Assembly (NCBI RefSeq): GCF_000024905.1 | Contig: NC_013522.1 | Span: 310,001 to 374,000 of the forward strand | Origin: Thermanaerovibrio acidaminovorans DSM 6589 | GTDB lineage: Bacteria; Synergistota; Synergistia; Synergistales; Synergistaceae | DNA: 64,000 nucleotides | Direction: 5' to 3' | Part shown: positions 9,439 through 16,862 of the stretch, in pieces | How positions within the stretch are numbered: position 1 is the first letter of the stretch | How the letters are laid out: each line of letters opens with the position of its first letter | Notes under the pieces: model-generated | What the model saw: only the letters and a program-made list of their open reading frames with translations | Database searches by the model: none | Told to the model about the DNA's origin: nothing | Translations under genes and position numbers: made by a program

Positions 9439-10670
9439 GCGGTCACCCCCGTTTCCTCCATCTGGAGGCAAGCCAGGGTGGTCATCAGGTTCCTGAGCTG
9501 CCGGGTTATGAGGAAGTGGTCCCTCACGTGGGAGTGTCCCGCCTCCCCCATTGACCTCATCATCCTGGGGTCCTGGAGCAGCTGGCGGATCCTCAGCGCC
9601 GCACCCTCGGGGGATCTGACCCGGAAGCCCGTGTGGTAGTCGATCACCTGGAGCCTTATGCCCCCCGTGTCCCCCCCTATGACCGGCTTCCTCTTCCACA
9701 GTCCCTCGGAGACGGTGAGGCCGAAGCCCTCCCGTGTGGACTTCTGCAGGATCACGTGGCTGATCCTCTGTAGGGCGTTGATCGTAAGGTGTGCGTCCGA
9801 CGGGAGGGAGAGCACGTGGATGTCCGGGTCATCCCCCGCCGCCTCCAGGGTCTCCCTGAGCACCAAGGCCCCCTCCGGGTCGTCGGTGGCGTCCCCCCCC
9901 GCCAGGACCAGCTGGAGGTTCTCGTGGTAGGCCTTGGCCATCCGGTAGGCCCTTATGACCCCCACCGGGTCCTTGAACCGGTCGTAGCGGGAGATCTGGG
10001 TTATTATGGGCCTGGTGGGGTCCAGGTTGAATTCCTCGTAGACCCTATTCAGCTCCTGGTCTGAGAGGTCCCGGTTCTTGTAGCTCAAGGGGTCTATGCC
10101 CGGGGGGATTATGTACTGGGGGTGGGGAAGGGGCTGGGCGAAGTCCACCAGGGAGAAGACGCTGGCATGGTAGCGCCCCACCAGGCCCTTTATGAAGTTC
10201 CAGACCGATCGGTTGGGGCGGCTCACATCGATGTGGCACCGCCATATCCACTTGCCCCTCCTTTGGGGGATCATGGATAGCAGCGGGGCCGGCTGTGGGT
10301 CGTGGATCACCACGAAGTCCGCCTCCTCCAGTAGGCCTGCGAGCCGCTGGGCGTTCTCCCGGTTGGTCTCCATGAAGACCTCCTTCATGGTGGGCGACAG
10401 GTCCTGCTCCGCCCCCTGGAGGGAGTTGTGGATCAGCTTGGTGGCCTTGAAGAAGTCCTCGGTGCCGGTGATGACCTCCCATCGGGCGTCAATGCCGAGC
10501 TCGCGCATTAGGGGCACGAAGTTCTCCAGGATCTCCGCCACCCCTCCCCCGACCCGGGTGGAGTTCAAGTGAACCACCGACCTGTCCTTCAGCATCTCCC
10601 CCAGCCTCCTGAGGTGCATGAGGGGGCCGGGGCCTATCACCGGCTCGTAGTCCGTTATGCTGAGGCTCAT
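9435..10670 (-). CDS. treT: Trehalose synthase TreT (trehalose glycosyltransferring synthase, GT4)
   Basis: 411 residues. TreT makes trehalose directly from a nucleotide-diphosphoglucose and glucose, reversibly. The signature is strong: EPVIG near the start, HLNSTRVGGGVAEIL (about residues 34-48), VPLMRELGIDARWEV, and the C-terminal KSTREGFGLTVSEGLWK nucleotide-sugar site. Its place before otsB and otsA gives one operon both the TreT and the OtsAB routes. It overlaps its neighbours by 4 nt on both sides (ATGA upstream, TTGA downstream). Confidence 0.9.
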   Translation of the reverse strand: MSLSITDYEPVIGPGPLMHLRRLGEMLKDRSVVHLNSTRVGGGVAEILENFVPLMRELGIDARWEVITGTEDFFKATKLIHNSLQGAEQDLSPTMKEVFMETNRENAQRLAGLLEEADFVVIHDPQPAPLLSMIPQRRGKWIWRCHIDVSRPNRSVWNFIKGLVGRYHASVFSLVDFAQPLPHPQYIIPPGIDPLSYKNRDLSDQELNRVYEEFNLDPTRPIITQISRYDRFKDPVGVIRAYRMAKAYHENLQLVLAGGDATDDPEGALVLRETLEAAGDDPDIHVLSLPSDAHLTINALQRISHVILQKSTREGFGLTVSEGLWKRKPVIGGDTGGIRLQVIDYHTGFRVRSPEGAALRIRQLLQDPRMMRSMGEAGHSHVRDHFLITRQLRNLMTTLACLQMEETGVTA

Positions 10671-11344
10671 TGCTCATCCCCCTCCCAGGGCAGGGACTTC
10701 CGGATGGCGGAGTTGATCTTCTCCCGGATCTCCCCCAGGGTAAGGAGCGCGGTGTCGATCCGGCGGAGCCTTGCCCTCAAGTTGGCGGTCAGCTCCCCGA
10801 ATCCGGAGAGCCAGGCGGAGAAGTCGTCCTCATGTCCCGGGGTCCTGCGGACCGCGTCGATCACGTGGTAGAAGATGCTGTTGGTGTCTATGGTCCTTAT
10901 GGCCTCTCGGAACTCCTTCAGCGTGGAGGCGGTCTGCCCGGTGTCGAAGACCAGCATCCTGGAGTCGGTGAAGAAGAAGGGGTGCGATGCCCTGGACCAG
11001 GCCATGGCGTCGTCCCCCTCGAGCCGCCGGTCCAGGACGGAGATTATCTCCTCCCTCAGGGAGTCCAGATCCTCGAAGTCCTTGGGTGACAGGGCGCTCA
11101 GCTTCTCCGCCATACCCCGGTCCCTCAGGGTGGAGGCCACCCAGTTGGCTAGGTCGTTGGTGTACTCCCTCTCACCCAGTTGGGGCCTCATCTTCCAGCC
11201 CCAGAAGTGGGTGTGAAGGCTCCCCTCCGGGGCCCGCCGGACGCAGTCCCGGAGCTCCGACAGGGTCCTGGCCACCAGACCGGTGCTCACTATGGCCATC
11301 TCGCAACTGTGGAAGCGGAAGGGCTCCATCGGTTCAACGGTCAT
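10667..11344 (-). CDS. DUF5752 family protein, first gene of the trehalose operon
   Basis: 225 residues, soluble and mostly helical. A conserved-looking N-terminal block (FRFHSCEMAIVSTG, then HTHFWGWKMRP) and the ANWVASTLRD segment match what is remembered of DUF5752. That family is often found beside glycosyltransferases of trehalose or sucrose metabolism. No catalytic motif is evident. The ATG at 11344 is favoured by GGGGGG about seven bases upstream; a TTG at 11350 has poor spacing. Its 4-nt overlap with treT suggests a stoichiometric partner or regulator of that enzyme. The function is unknown. Confidence 0.6.
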   Translation of the reverse strand: MTVEPMEPFRFHSCEMAIVSTGLVARTLSELRDCVRRAPEGSLHTHFWGWKMRPQLGEREYTNDLANWVASTLRDRGMAEKLSALSPKDFEDLDSLREEIISVLDRRLEGDDAMAWSRASHPFFFTDSRMLVFDTGQTASTLKEFREAIRTIDTNSIFYHVIDAVRRTPGHEDDFSAWLSGFGELTANLRARLRRIDTALLTLGEIREKINSAIRKSLPWEGDEQ

Positions 11345-11480
11345 GTCCAATCCCCCCTCTGTGTGGCCCCCGTGAAGTGGCGGCTATGCGGCTGACGTTC
11401 CGATCGTGGACGTCCTGTGGGGAAGGTTTGAACCGTGGAGTACCTGGCGTGATCGAGGAGGCCATCTTCTGGATATTGAG

Positions 11481-11507
11481 ATTATCATGTATCATCTTGA
11501 CGGGCAA
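11481..11507 (-). promoter_or_regulatory. Possible promoter of the trehalose operon
   Basis: On the minus strand, TTGCCC and GATAAT are separated by 15 nt, shorter than ideal. The -10 has a T-G one base upstream (CATGATAAT). It would leave a leader of roughly 130 nt before the DUF5752 gene. Confidence 0.35.
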
Positions 11508-11565
11508 GGTTAAATGGCCTTCCGGGCGTGGTCAAGGTCAAATTTAATCGAAGCGGGTGGTGAAC

Positions 11566-11928
11566 ATGGGGGAGAACACCGTTTTCCTGGCCGCCTACGC
11601 GAGGCTGCCCCAGGACATAGCGGCCTATGGGCTCTACAAGAGCGTGGGGGTCTATGCGGAGGTGGAGGTGGATACGGGGGTGATAATCGAGGCGGACGTT
11701 TCGTTTTACTCCCAAGTGTCCATAAACATGATAAGGGCCATCCTGAAGGGGAAGAACATCGTTCTCGACCGGGAGGTCATACTGAAGGCCTTCGAGAGTC
11801 GCTACTGGGGGGGCGGACGCAAGGCGGTGATCACCGCGGTTAAGCGCCTGTTCGAGCGGTACGACGAGGTGATGGAGCAGCTCGAGAGGGACCCTATTCC
11901 GGACCTCACCGACGAGTACCGTCTGTGA
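11566..11928 (+). CDS. DUF3870 family protein
   Basis: 120 residues. The ordered features FLAAYARLPQDIAAYGLYKSVGV, then VDTGVIIEADVSF, then a C-terminal ESRYWGGGRKAVITAVKRL match the small DUF3870 family, which has no known biochemical role. The start is uncertain: ATG 11566 has a GGGTGG five bases upstream, while two GTG codons at 11557 and 11560 are also in frame. It is a single-gene unit transcribed away from the trehalose operon. Confidence 0.6.
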   Translation: MGENTVFLAAYARLPQDIAAYGLYKSVGVYAEVEVDTGVIIEADVSFYSQVSINMIRAILKGKNIVLDREVILKAFESRYWGGGRKAVITAVKRLFERYDEVMEQLERDPIPDLTDEYRL

Positions 11929-12003
11929 TCCTCGGAACTAACCTGAACACTTTGGGAAAGCGCTGAAAATATTTTCATTATGTAGTATTTTTTGATTTGA
12001 CAG

Positions 12004-12032
12004 TTGACTTTAGGGCCCGCAGGTGGGATAAT
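12004..12032 (+). promoter_or_regulatory. Promoter of the AspT-like carrier and CoA-transferase genes
   Basis: TTGACT and GATAAT with exactly 17 nt between them, one of the best promoter matches in the window. Transcription should start near 12039, which leaves an unusually long leader of about 178 nt. Confidence 0.6.
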
Positions 12033-12060
12033 TCACACATCCACAAGCGGGCCTATTCCT

Positions 12061-12087
12061 CGTAGCCACCCCACCTGCAAGGCTACG
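12061..12087 (+). other. Stem in the long leader of the AspT-like gene
   Basis: CGTAGCC / GGCTACG form a 7-bp stem around a 13-nt loop. Part of the loop (CCCACCTGC, 12070-12078) is also complementary to GCAGGTGGG at 12019-12027 in the promoter. Alternative pairings are therefore possible. No known riboswitch class is recognised in 12039-12217. Confidence 0.35.
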
Positions 12088-12217
12088 GGCCAGGTTCGCA
12101 GGATGAGGGCCTATCTGAACACCTTTCATTCCCATCCCCTGTGTCATTGCGCGTCGTGTTGGTTTGTCAACCGTGTTTCGTCATCCTTGCTCTCCGGTGG
12201 GAGGAGGCTAAGTTCGC

Positions 12218-13372
12218 ATGTTGAGCTTTGCTAAGTTAATGCAGAATCCTATTTTCGTGATGACGTTGACGGCCATGTTGGGGGTTCTCATCGGGAAGGT
12301 CAAGCTGGGGCGTTTCAGCCTGGAGACCTCTGGGGCCCTCTTTGTTGGTCTGGTGGTGGGTGCCGTGGGCTACTCGGTGCCGGAGGCGTTCTTCAACTTC
12401 ACGTTGACCCTCTTTGTGGTGGCGGTGGGGCTCCTGGCTTCGGGGGACATGCTGAACGTCATAAGGCGGTACGGTCTGAAGTTTGCCTTTCTCGGTGGGT
12501 TCATCACCTTTGTCGGAGCCCTGGTTACATATGTTCTGGCTTTGATGTTCCGTGGAGGGGCCAGCCCGCACCTCATAGGGGGTACCTACACCGGGGCTCT
12601 GACCAGCTCTCCTGGGCTTGCGGCGGCGTTGGAGGCCACCAACAACAATCCGGACGTGACGGTGGGGCACAGCATAGCCTATCCATTTGGTGTTTTGGCG
12701 GTTATACTCTTCGTCCAACTGATCCCCATGGTATTCAGGATCGACGTGGACCGGGAGAGGGAGGAGTTCAAGGCCACCCTGGCGGCCATGAGGGACGGCC
12801 AGGGTGAGGCAGGTGGGGGTTACAAGAACGCCTTCTCCATGGTGGCCTTTGGTCTGTGCATCGTGGCGGGTTACCTTCTGGGAGGCATCAAGGTGCCCCT
12901 GGGGGGCAAGCTCTCCATAAGCCTTGGCGCCACCGGCGGCGGTCTCATCGCGGCCCTGGTCCTTGGGTCCATGATAAAGTCCGGTCCGTTTGACATGCGG
13001 ATGGACCCGAAGGTGCTCGGGGCGGTGAGATCCCTTGGGCTGTCCTACTTCCTGGCGATAGTGGGGATCAACGCCGGCGCCGAGGTGGTGGAGGTCTTGA
13101 AAGTTCACGGGGTTCTCCTGGTGCTGATAGGTTTCTTCGCCGCCTTGGCGGCGGAGGTGGCGGCGTTCCTGTTGGCCCGTTACGGTTGGAGGATGAACTG
13201 GATACTTATAGCGGGAGCCATATGCGGTGGGATGACCAGCACACCAGGTCTTGGAGCCGCCATAGATGCCACCAAGACCGAGGACGTGGCGGTGGGGTAC
13301 GGGGCCACCTATCCCGTGGCGCTGCTGGGCATGGTGATCTTCACCTCGATGCTCCACATGTTGCTTGAGTGA
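12218..13372 (+). CDS. AspT/YidE-family membrane transporter lacking the regulatory domains
   Basis: 384 residues with about ten membrane segments in two similar halves. Each half carries the signature repeat, TYTGALTSSPGLAAALEAT near residues 127-145 and GGMTSTPGLGAAIDAT near 344-359. This is the duplicated aspartate-alanine exchanger fold (AspT, YidE, YbjL). Typical members are about 560 residues with two central TrkA-C domains; here a short soluble loop (about 175-205) replaces them. The next genes handle succinyl-CoA and fumarate, so a dicarboxylate or amino-acid substrate is likely but unproven. GGAGGAGG lies about ten bases before the ATG. Confidence 0.7.
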   Translation: MLSFAKLMQNPIFVMTLTAMLGVLIGKVKLGRFSLETSGALFVGLVVGAVGYSVPEAFFNFTLTLFVVAVGLLASGDMLNVIRRYGLKFAFLGGFITFVGALVTYVLALMFRGGASPHLIGGTYTGALTSSPGLAAALEATNNNPDVTVGHSIAYPFGVLAVILFVQLIPMVFRIDVDREREEFKATLAAMRDGQGEAGGGYKNAFSMVAFGLCIVAGYLLGGIKVPLGGKLSISLGATGGGLIAALVLGSMIKSGPFDMRMDPKVLGAVRSLGLSYFLAIVGINAGAEVVEVLKVHGVLLVLIGFFAALAAEVAAFLLARYGWRMNWILIAGAICGGMTSTPGLGAAIDATKTEDVAVGYGATYPVALLGMVIFTSMLHMLLE

Positions 13373-13386
13373 TGGAGGTGGCGGCT

Positions 13387-14922
13387 ATGAAGACCGTTGC
13401 GTTGGATATAAGGGACAGGGTTAGGTGCGAGTCCCTTCGTTCGTTGATAATGGACCCCCACGAGGCGGCCAAGCTGATCAACGATGGGGATGTGATAGGT
13501 GCCAGCGGGTTCACCCCCTCGGGGTACCCCAAGGAGGTGCCCATGGCCATAGCCAGGAGGAAGCTCGAGACCGGCAGCCCCTCTAACCTTACCCTCTGGT
13601 GCGGTGCCTCGGTGGGGCCCGAGCTGGACGGGGAACTCACCGCCTCCGGGGCCCTGGCCCGGCGCTTCCCCTATCAGACCGACGACCGTTTGCGGAAGGC
13701 CATAAACGAGGGGACGGTGCTCTTCCAGGACATACATCTCTCTCACGGCACCCAGAACCTTCGCTACGGCTTCTACGGCAAGATGGACGTGGCCATAGTG
13801 GAGGCGGTGGCCATCAACCAGGACGGAAGCATAGTGCCCTCCACGTCGGTGGGGAACAGCCCCACCTTCGTGAAGATGGCGGAGAAGGTTATCGTGGAGG
13901 TGAACGTCACCCAGCCCATGTCCCTGGAGGGGGTTCACGACATCTACATCCCCGGGGACCCGCCAAGCCGTGAGCCCATCCCCATAGCGTCCGTTTCGGA
14001 CCGTATAGGGACCCCCTTCATCCCCTGTGATCCCTCCAAGATAGTGGCCATAGTGCCCTCGGACGTGCCGGACAAGCAACGGCCCTTGGCGGCGGTGGAT
14101 GAGGTAAGTGCCCGTATGGCTCGCAACCTGCTGGACTTCCTGGACGTGGAGGTGAAGGCCCAGCGGCTCCCCAGGGACCTGTTCCCCCTCCAGTCCGGGG
14201 TTGGGGAGGTGGCCAATGCGGTCCTGGCGGGTTTCCTGGAGTGGCCCAGTGAGAACCTGAGGATGTACACCGAGGTGATCCAGGACTCCATGTTGGACCT
14301 CATAGATGCGGGCAAGGTCTCCTTTGCCTCCGGCACCTCTTTCACCCCCAGCCCGGAGGGGGCCCGGCGCATGTACGCCAACATGGACCTCTATCGGCAG
14401 AGGGTGATCTTAAGACCCCAGGAGATAAGCAATCACCCGGAGGTGATCCGGCGCCTGGGGGTCATAGCCATGAACACCGCGGTCGAGGTGGACGTATACG
14501 GTCACGTGAACTCCACCATGGCCCTGGGGTCCAAGATGATAAATGGCATAGGTGGATCCGGGGACTTCGCCAGGAACGGTTACCTCACTGTGTTCCTCAC
14601 CCCCTCCACCGCGAAGGGTGGGAGCATATCCCGCATAGTTCCCTTCTGTTCCCACGTGGACCACACGGAGCACGACGTGGACGTGGTGGTCACCGAGTGG
14701 GGTGTGGCGGACCTCAGGGGGCTGACCCCCAGGGAGAGGAGCGTTGAGATAGTGGGCAAGTGCGCCCATCCGGACTACCGGTCGGCCCTGATGGACTACA
14801 TAAGACGGGCCCAGGCCAATGGAGGACATGAGCCCCACGACCTCAAGGAGGCCTTCTCGTTTCACCTAAGACTTATCAGGAACGGGAGCATGCTCCCGGT
14901 CGGGGGGGTGAGGGAATCTTAG
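13387..14922 (+). CDS. Acetyl-CoA hydrolase/transferase family, probable succinyl-CoA:acetate CoA-transferase
   Basis: 511 residues. The enzyme would swap CoA between succinyl-CoA (or another acyl-CoA) and acetate. Visible landmarks are the N-terminal GASGFTPSGYPKEVP block and the C-terminal NGIGGSGDFARNGYLTVF motif that is characteristic of succinate/acetate CoA-transferases. A HVDHTEHDVDVVVTEWGVADLRG segment follows. The ATG at 13387 has GGAGG eight bases upstream; earlier in-frame codons overlap the carrier stop without a ribosome site. Activation of succinate by this enzyme would feed the methylmalonyl-CoA pump. Confidence 0.85.
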   Translation: MKTVALDIRDRVRCESLRSLIMDPHEAAKLINDGDVIGASGFTPSGYPKEVPMAIARRKLETGSPSNLTLWCGASVGPELDGELTASGALARRFPYQTDDRLRKAINEGTVLFQDIHLSHGTQNLRYGFYGKMDVAIVEAVAINQDGSIVPSTSVGNSPTFVKMAEKVIVEVNVTQPMSLEGVHDIYIPGDPPSREPIPIASVSDRIGTPFIPCDPSKIVAIVPSDVPDKQRPLAAVDEVSARMARNLLDFLDVEVKAQRLPRDLFPLQSGVGEVANAVLAGFLEWPSENLRMYTEVIQDSMLDLIDAGKVSFASGTSFTPSPEGARRMYANMDLYRQRVILRPQEISNHPEVIRRLGVIAMNTAVEVDVYGHVNSTMALGSKMINGIGGSGDFARNGYLTVFLTPSTAKGGSISRIVPFCSHVDHTEHDVDVVVTEWGVADLRGLTPRERSVEIVGKCAHPDYRSALMDYIRRAQANGGHEPHDLKEAFSFHLRLIRNGSMLPVGGVRES

Positions 14923-14999
14923 GAGAGAGGTCCTAGCGGTTTCCAGGAGTGCGCGGTCAGACCCCATGGGGTCGATTAGGAGATGCTGCCCAAGCCCCG

Positions 15000-15028
15000 G
15001 TGGAGGGAGGGAGATACCCTCCCTCCAC
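15000..15028 (+). terminator. Terminator after the CoA-transferase
   Basis: A perfect 12-bp stem (GTGGAGGGAGGG / CCCTCCCTCCAC) with an AGATA loop, followed by TTCTAT. It lies 78 nt past the CoA-transferase stop and shows that the reading frame running through it toward fumarase is not translated there. Confidence 0.65.
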
Positions 15029-15057
15029 TTCTATGGGGTGTCCTGTCTCCCTTGGGT

Positions 15058-15086
15058 TTGGTTCCGCTGGCGGTTGATGTTAAAAT
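15058..15086 (+). promoter_or_regulatory. Promoter of the fumarase operon
   Basis: TTGGTT and TAAAAT with 17-nt spacing. It sits just after the terminator, and transcription would start near 15093, about 46 nt before the chosen fumarase start. Confidence 0.5.
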
Positions 15087-15138
15087 TACGCCAGTTTACG
15101 TTGGTTTCCTTATGGGGGTACAGATTGGAGGGATCCGG

Positions 15139-15987
15139 TTGCCCAGGCTGATAGATTCCGATGAGCTTTCGCGGCTGGTCAGGGACCTGGCCCTTAAGGC
15201 CAACTTCGTCCTGCCCCGGGACGTGCGGGATGTCCTGTCCTCGGCGCTGGAGCTGGAGAGAGTAGAGCTTGCCAGGTCCGCACTGGAGGATCTGGTCCTG
15301 AACTTCCAGATGGCAGAGACGGAGAAGATGCCAATCTGCCAGGACTGCGGGCTTGCGGTGGTGTTTGTCGATTGGGGGCAGGAGGTGTTGCTCACCGGCG
15401 GCAGCCTTCAGGAGGCGGTGGATCTGGGCATAAGGGACGCCTACGTGGAGGGGTACCTGCGCAAGTCGGTGGTGTACGATCCCGTATACGACCGGCGCAA
15501 CAGCTTCGACAACACGCCGGCGGTGATTCACCTTCGGATGGTTCCCGGAGATCGGGTGGAGGTGACCGTGGCGCCCAAGGGGATGGGCAGCGAGAACATG
15601 AGCGCCATCCGGATGCTGAAGCCCGCTGACGGGGAGGAGGGGGTGCTTCGGTTCATCGAGGAGGTGGTGAGCTCCGCGGGCCCCAACTCGTGTCCTCCCG
15701 TAGTGGTGGGGGTGGCGGTGGGGGGCAACTTCGAGACCGCCCCCCTCTGGGCCAAGAGGTCCCTGCTCCGTCCCATGGGGCAGAGGAACCCGGATCCCCG
15801 GTACGCCCGGCTGGAGGAGGAGGCTCTCCGTAGGATAAACCGCCTGGGCATAGGGGCTGGGGGCTACGGGGGGCTGGTCACCGCCCTGGACGTGAGGATC
15901 GAGGCGTTGCCAACCCACATAGCGGGCATGCCGGTGGCGGTCAACCTCTGCTGTCATGCGTTGCGTCACGCCAAGGGGGTGATCTGA
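15139..15987 (+). CDS. fumA: Class I fumarate hydratase, alpha subunit
   Basis: 282 residues. With the next gene it forms the two-chain, oxygen-sensitive [4Fe-4S] fumarase that interconverts fumarate and malate. The PICQDCG segment supplies two cysteines (C67 and C70), and AGPNSCPPVVVG supplies a third cluster ligand. The GGNFETAPLWAKRSLLRP motif is typical. The start is set at TTG 15139 because GGAGGG lies six bases before it. Longer in-frame starts at 14983 or 15112 overlap the terminator or lack a ribosome site. Tartrate dehydratase is a possible alternative for this family. Confidence 0.88.
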   Translation: MPRLIDSDELSRLVRDLALKANFVLPRDVRDVLSSALELERVELARSALEDLVLNFQMAETEKMPICQDCGLAVVFVDWGQEVLLTGGSLQEAVDLGIRDAYVEGYLRKSVVYDPVYDRRNSFDNTPAVIHLRMVPGDRVEVTVAPKGMGSENMSAIRMLKPADGEEGVLRFIEEVVSSAGPNSCPPVVVGVAVGGNFETAPLWAKRSLLRPMGQRNPDPRYARLEEEALRRINRLGIGAGGYGGLVTALDVRIEALPTHIAGMPVAVNLCCHALRHAKGVI

Positions 15988-16544
15988 TGTCCAGGATAGA
16001 GCTCACCACCCCCCTGGGGGAGGAGGTGAGGTCCCTCCGGGCTGGGGACCTGGTGTCTCTCTCCGGGGTGGTCTATGTGGCCCGGGACCAGGCCCACAGG
16101 AGGATGTTGGAGGACCTGGATAGGGGGTCCCTCCCGTTCCAGTTGGAGGGGCAGGTGATCTACTACGCGGGGCCATCCCCAACCCCCCCGGGACGGGTGA
16201 TAGGCGCCATGGGGCCCACCACCAGCGGCCGGATGGATCCCTTCACCCCCAGGCTCCTGGAGCTGGGGCTTCGGGGTATGATAGGAAAGGGTAGGCGCTC
16301 TAAAGAGGTGCTGGATGCCATGGCCCGGCACGGGGCGGTCTACCTGGGGGCCACCGGGGGGGCGGCGGTGCTCCTCTCCCGGTCCATAAGATCCTGCGAG
16401 GTGGTGGCCTACCAGGATCTGGGGCCCGAGGCGATACTCAAGATCACCGTGGACCGGATGGGACTGGTGGTCCTTGGGGACGCCCACGGGGGGGACATAT
16501 ACGCCTCGGGGCCCGCCGGGGCCCGGAAGATGATGGATGGATGA
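15987..16544 (+). CDS. fumB: Class I fumarate hydratase, beta subunit
   Basis: 185 residues, the C-terminal domain of two-chain fumarases. The GAMGPTTSGRMDPFTP block (about residues 71-86) and the MIGKGRRSKEV segment are family signatures of substrate binding. It begins one base before the alpha-subunit reading frame ends, so the two are coupled. It overlaps the small ThiS-like gene downstream by 8 nt. Confidence 0.9.
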   Translation: MSRIELTTPLGEEVRSLRAGDLVSLSGVVYVARDQAHRRMLEDLDRGSLPFQLEGQVIYYAGPSPTPPGRVIGAMGPTTSGRMDPFTPRLLELGLRGMIGKGRRSKEVLDAMARHGAVYLGATGGAAVLLSRSIRSCEVVAYQDLGPEAILKITVDRMGLVVLGDAHGGDIYASGPAGARKMMDG

Positions 16545-16746
16545 CATTCGGATTAGGGTCCTGCTGGACGGATCCAGTCTCAGCGTCCGGGTCCCCAGGG
16601 GAGCCCCGGTCCGGCGGGCCCTCCAGGAGGCGGGGGTGGACCTGTCCCACGTGGGGATGGTGGTGTGGGACTGGCGCCTTCTGGACCTGGATGAGGAGGT
16701 CCCAGCGGGGGAGATATGCGTCCTGCCCCCCCTGGACGGAGGGTGA
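16537..16746 (+). CDS. ThiS/MoaD-like small sulfur-carrier (ubiquitin-fold) protein
   Basis: 69 residues. The order IRIRVLLDG, VPRGAPVRRALQEAG, VVWDWRLLDLDEEVPAGE and the C-terminal CVLPPLDGG follows the beta-grasp pattern of ThiS and MoaD. The exposed terminal Gly-Gly, which is normally adenylated and thiocarboxylated, is present. The length equals ThiS (about 66). No thiamine or molybdopterin gene is nearby; it overlaps fumB by 8 nt and so shares the fumarase transcript. The partner enzyme is unknown. Assignment to the fold is fairly firm, the pathway is open. Confidence 0.65.
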   Translation: MDDIRIRVLLDGSSLSVRVPRGAPVRRALQEAGVDLSHVGMVVWDWRLLDLDEEVPAGEICVLPPLDGG

Positions 16747-16753
16747 TTTTGCT

Positions 16754-16798
16754 AAAACAAACTAATTGTTTTTCCATAAGATGTCTTTGTGTGATAAT
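16754..16798 (+). promoter_or_regulatory. Promoter with an adjoining palindrome before the serine-dehydratase-like gene
   Basis: TTTCCA (16771-16776) and GATAAT (16793-16798) are 16 nt apart, with a TG two bases before the -10 (TGTGATAAT). Immediately upstream, AAAACAA-ACTAA-TTGTTTT is a perfect 7-bp inverted repeat that touches the -35. It could be an operator. Confidence 0.45.
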
Positions 16799-16862
16799 AT
16801 CTTCGCGACGGTTAACCAATCTCAACAGGGGGGCCCCCGGGCTAGGGATGGGAGGAGTTGTC

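Noticed and set aside
12039-12217. Known riboswitch classes or T-box
   Set aside because: No T-box sequence, B12 box, TPP, glycine or lysine conserved core was recognised; only generic stems are present.
14983-15138. N-terminal extension of the fumarase alpha frame
   Set aside because: It crosses a 12-bp terminator hairpin and a promoter; a TTG with a good ribosome site follows at 15139.
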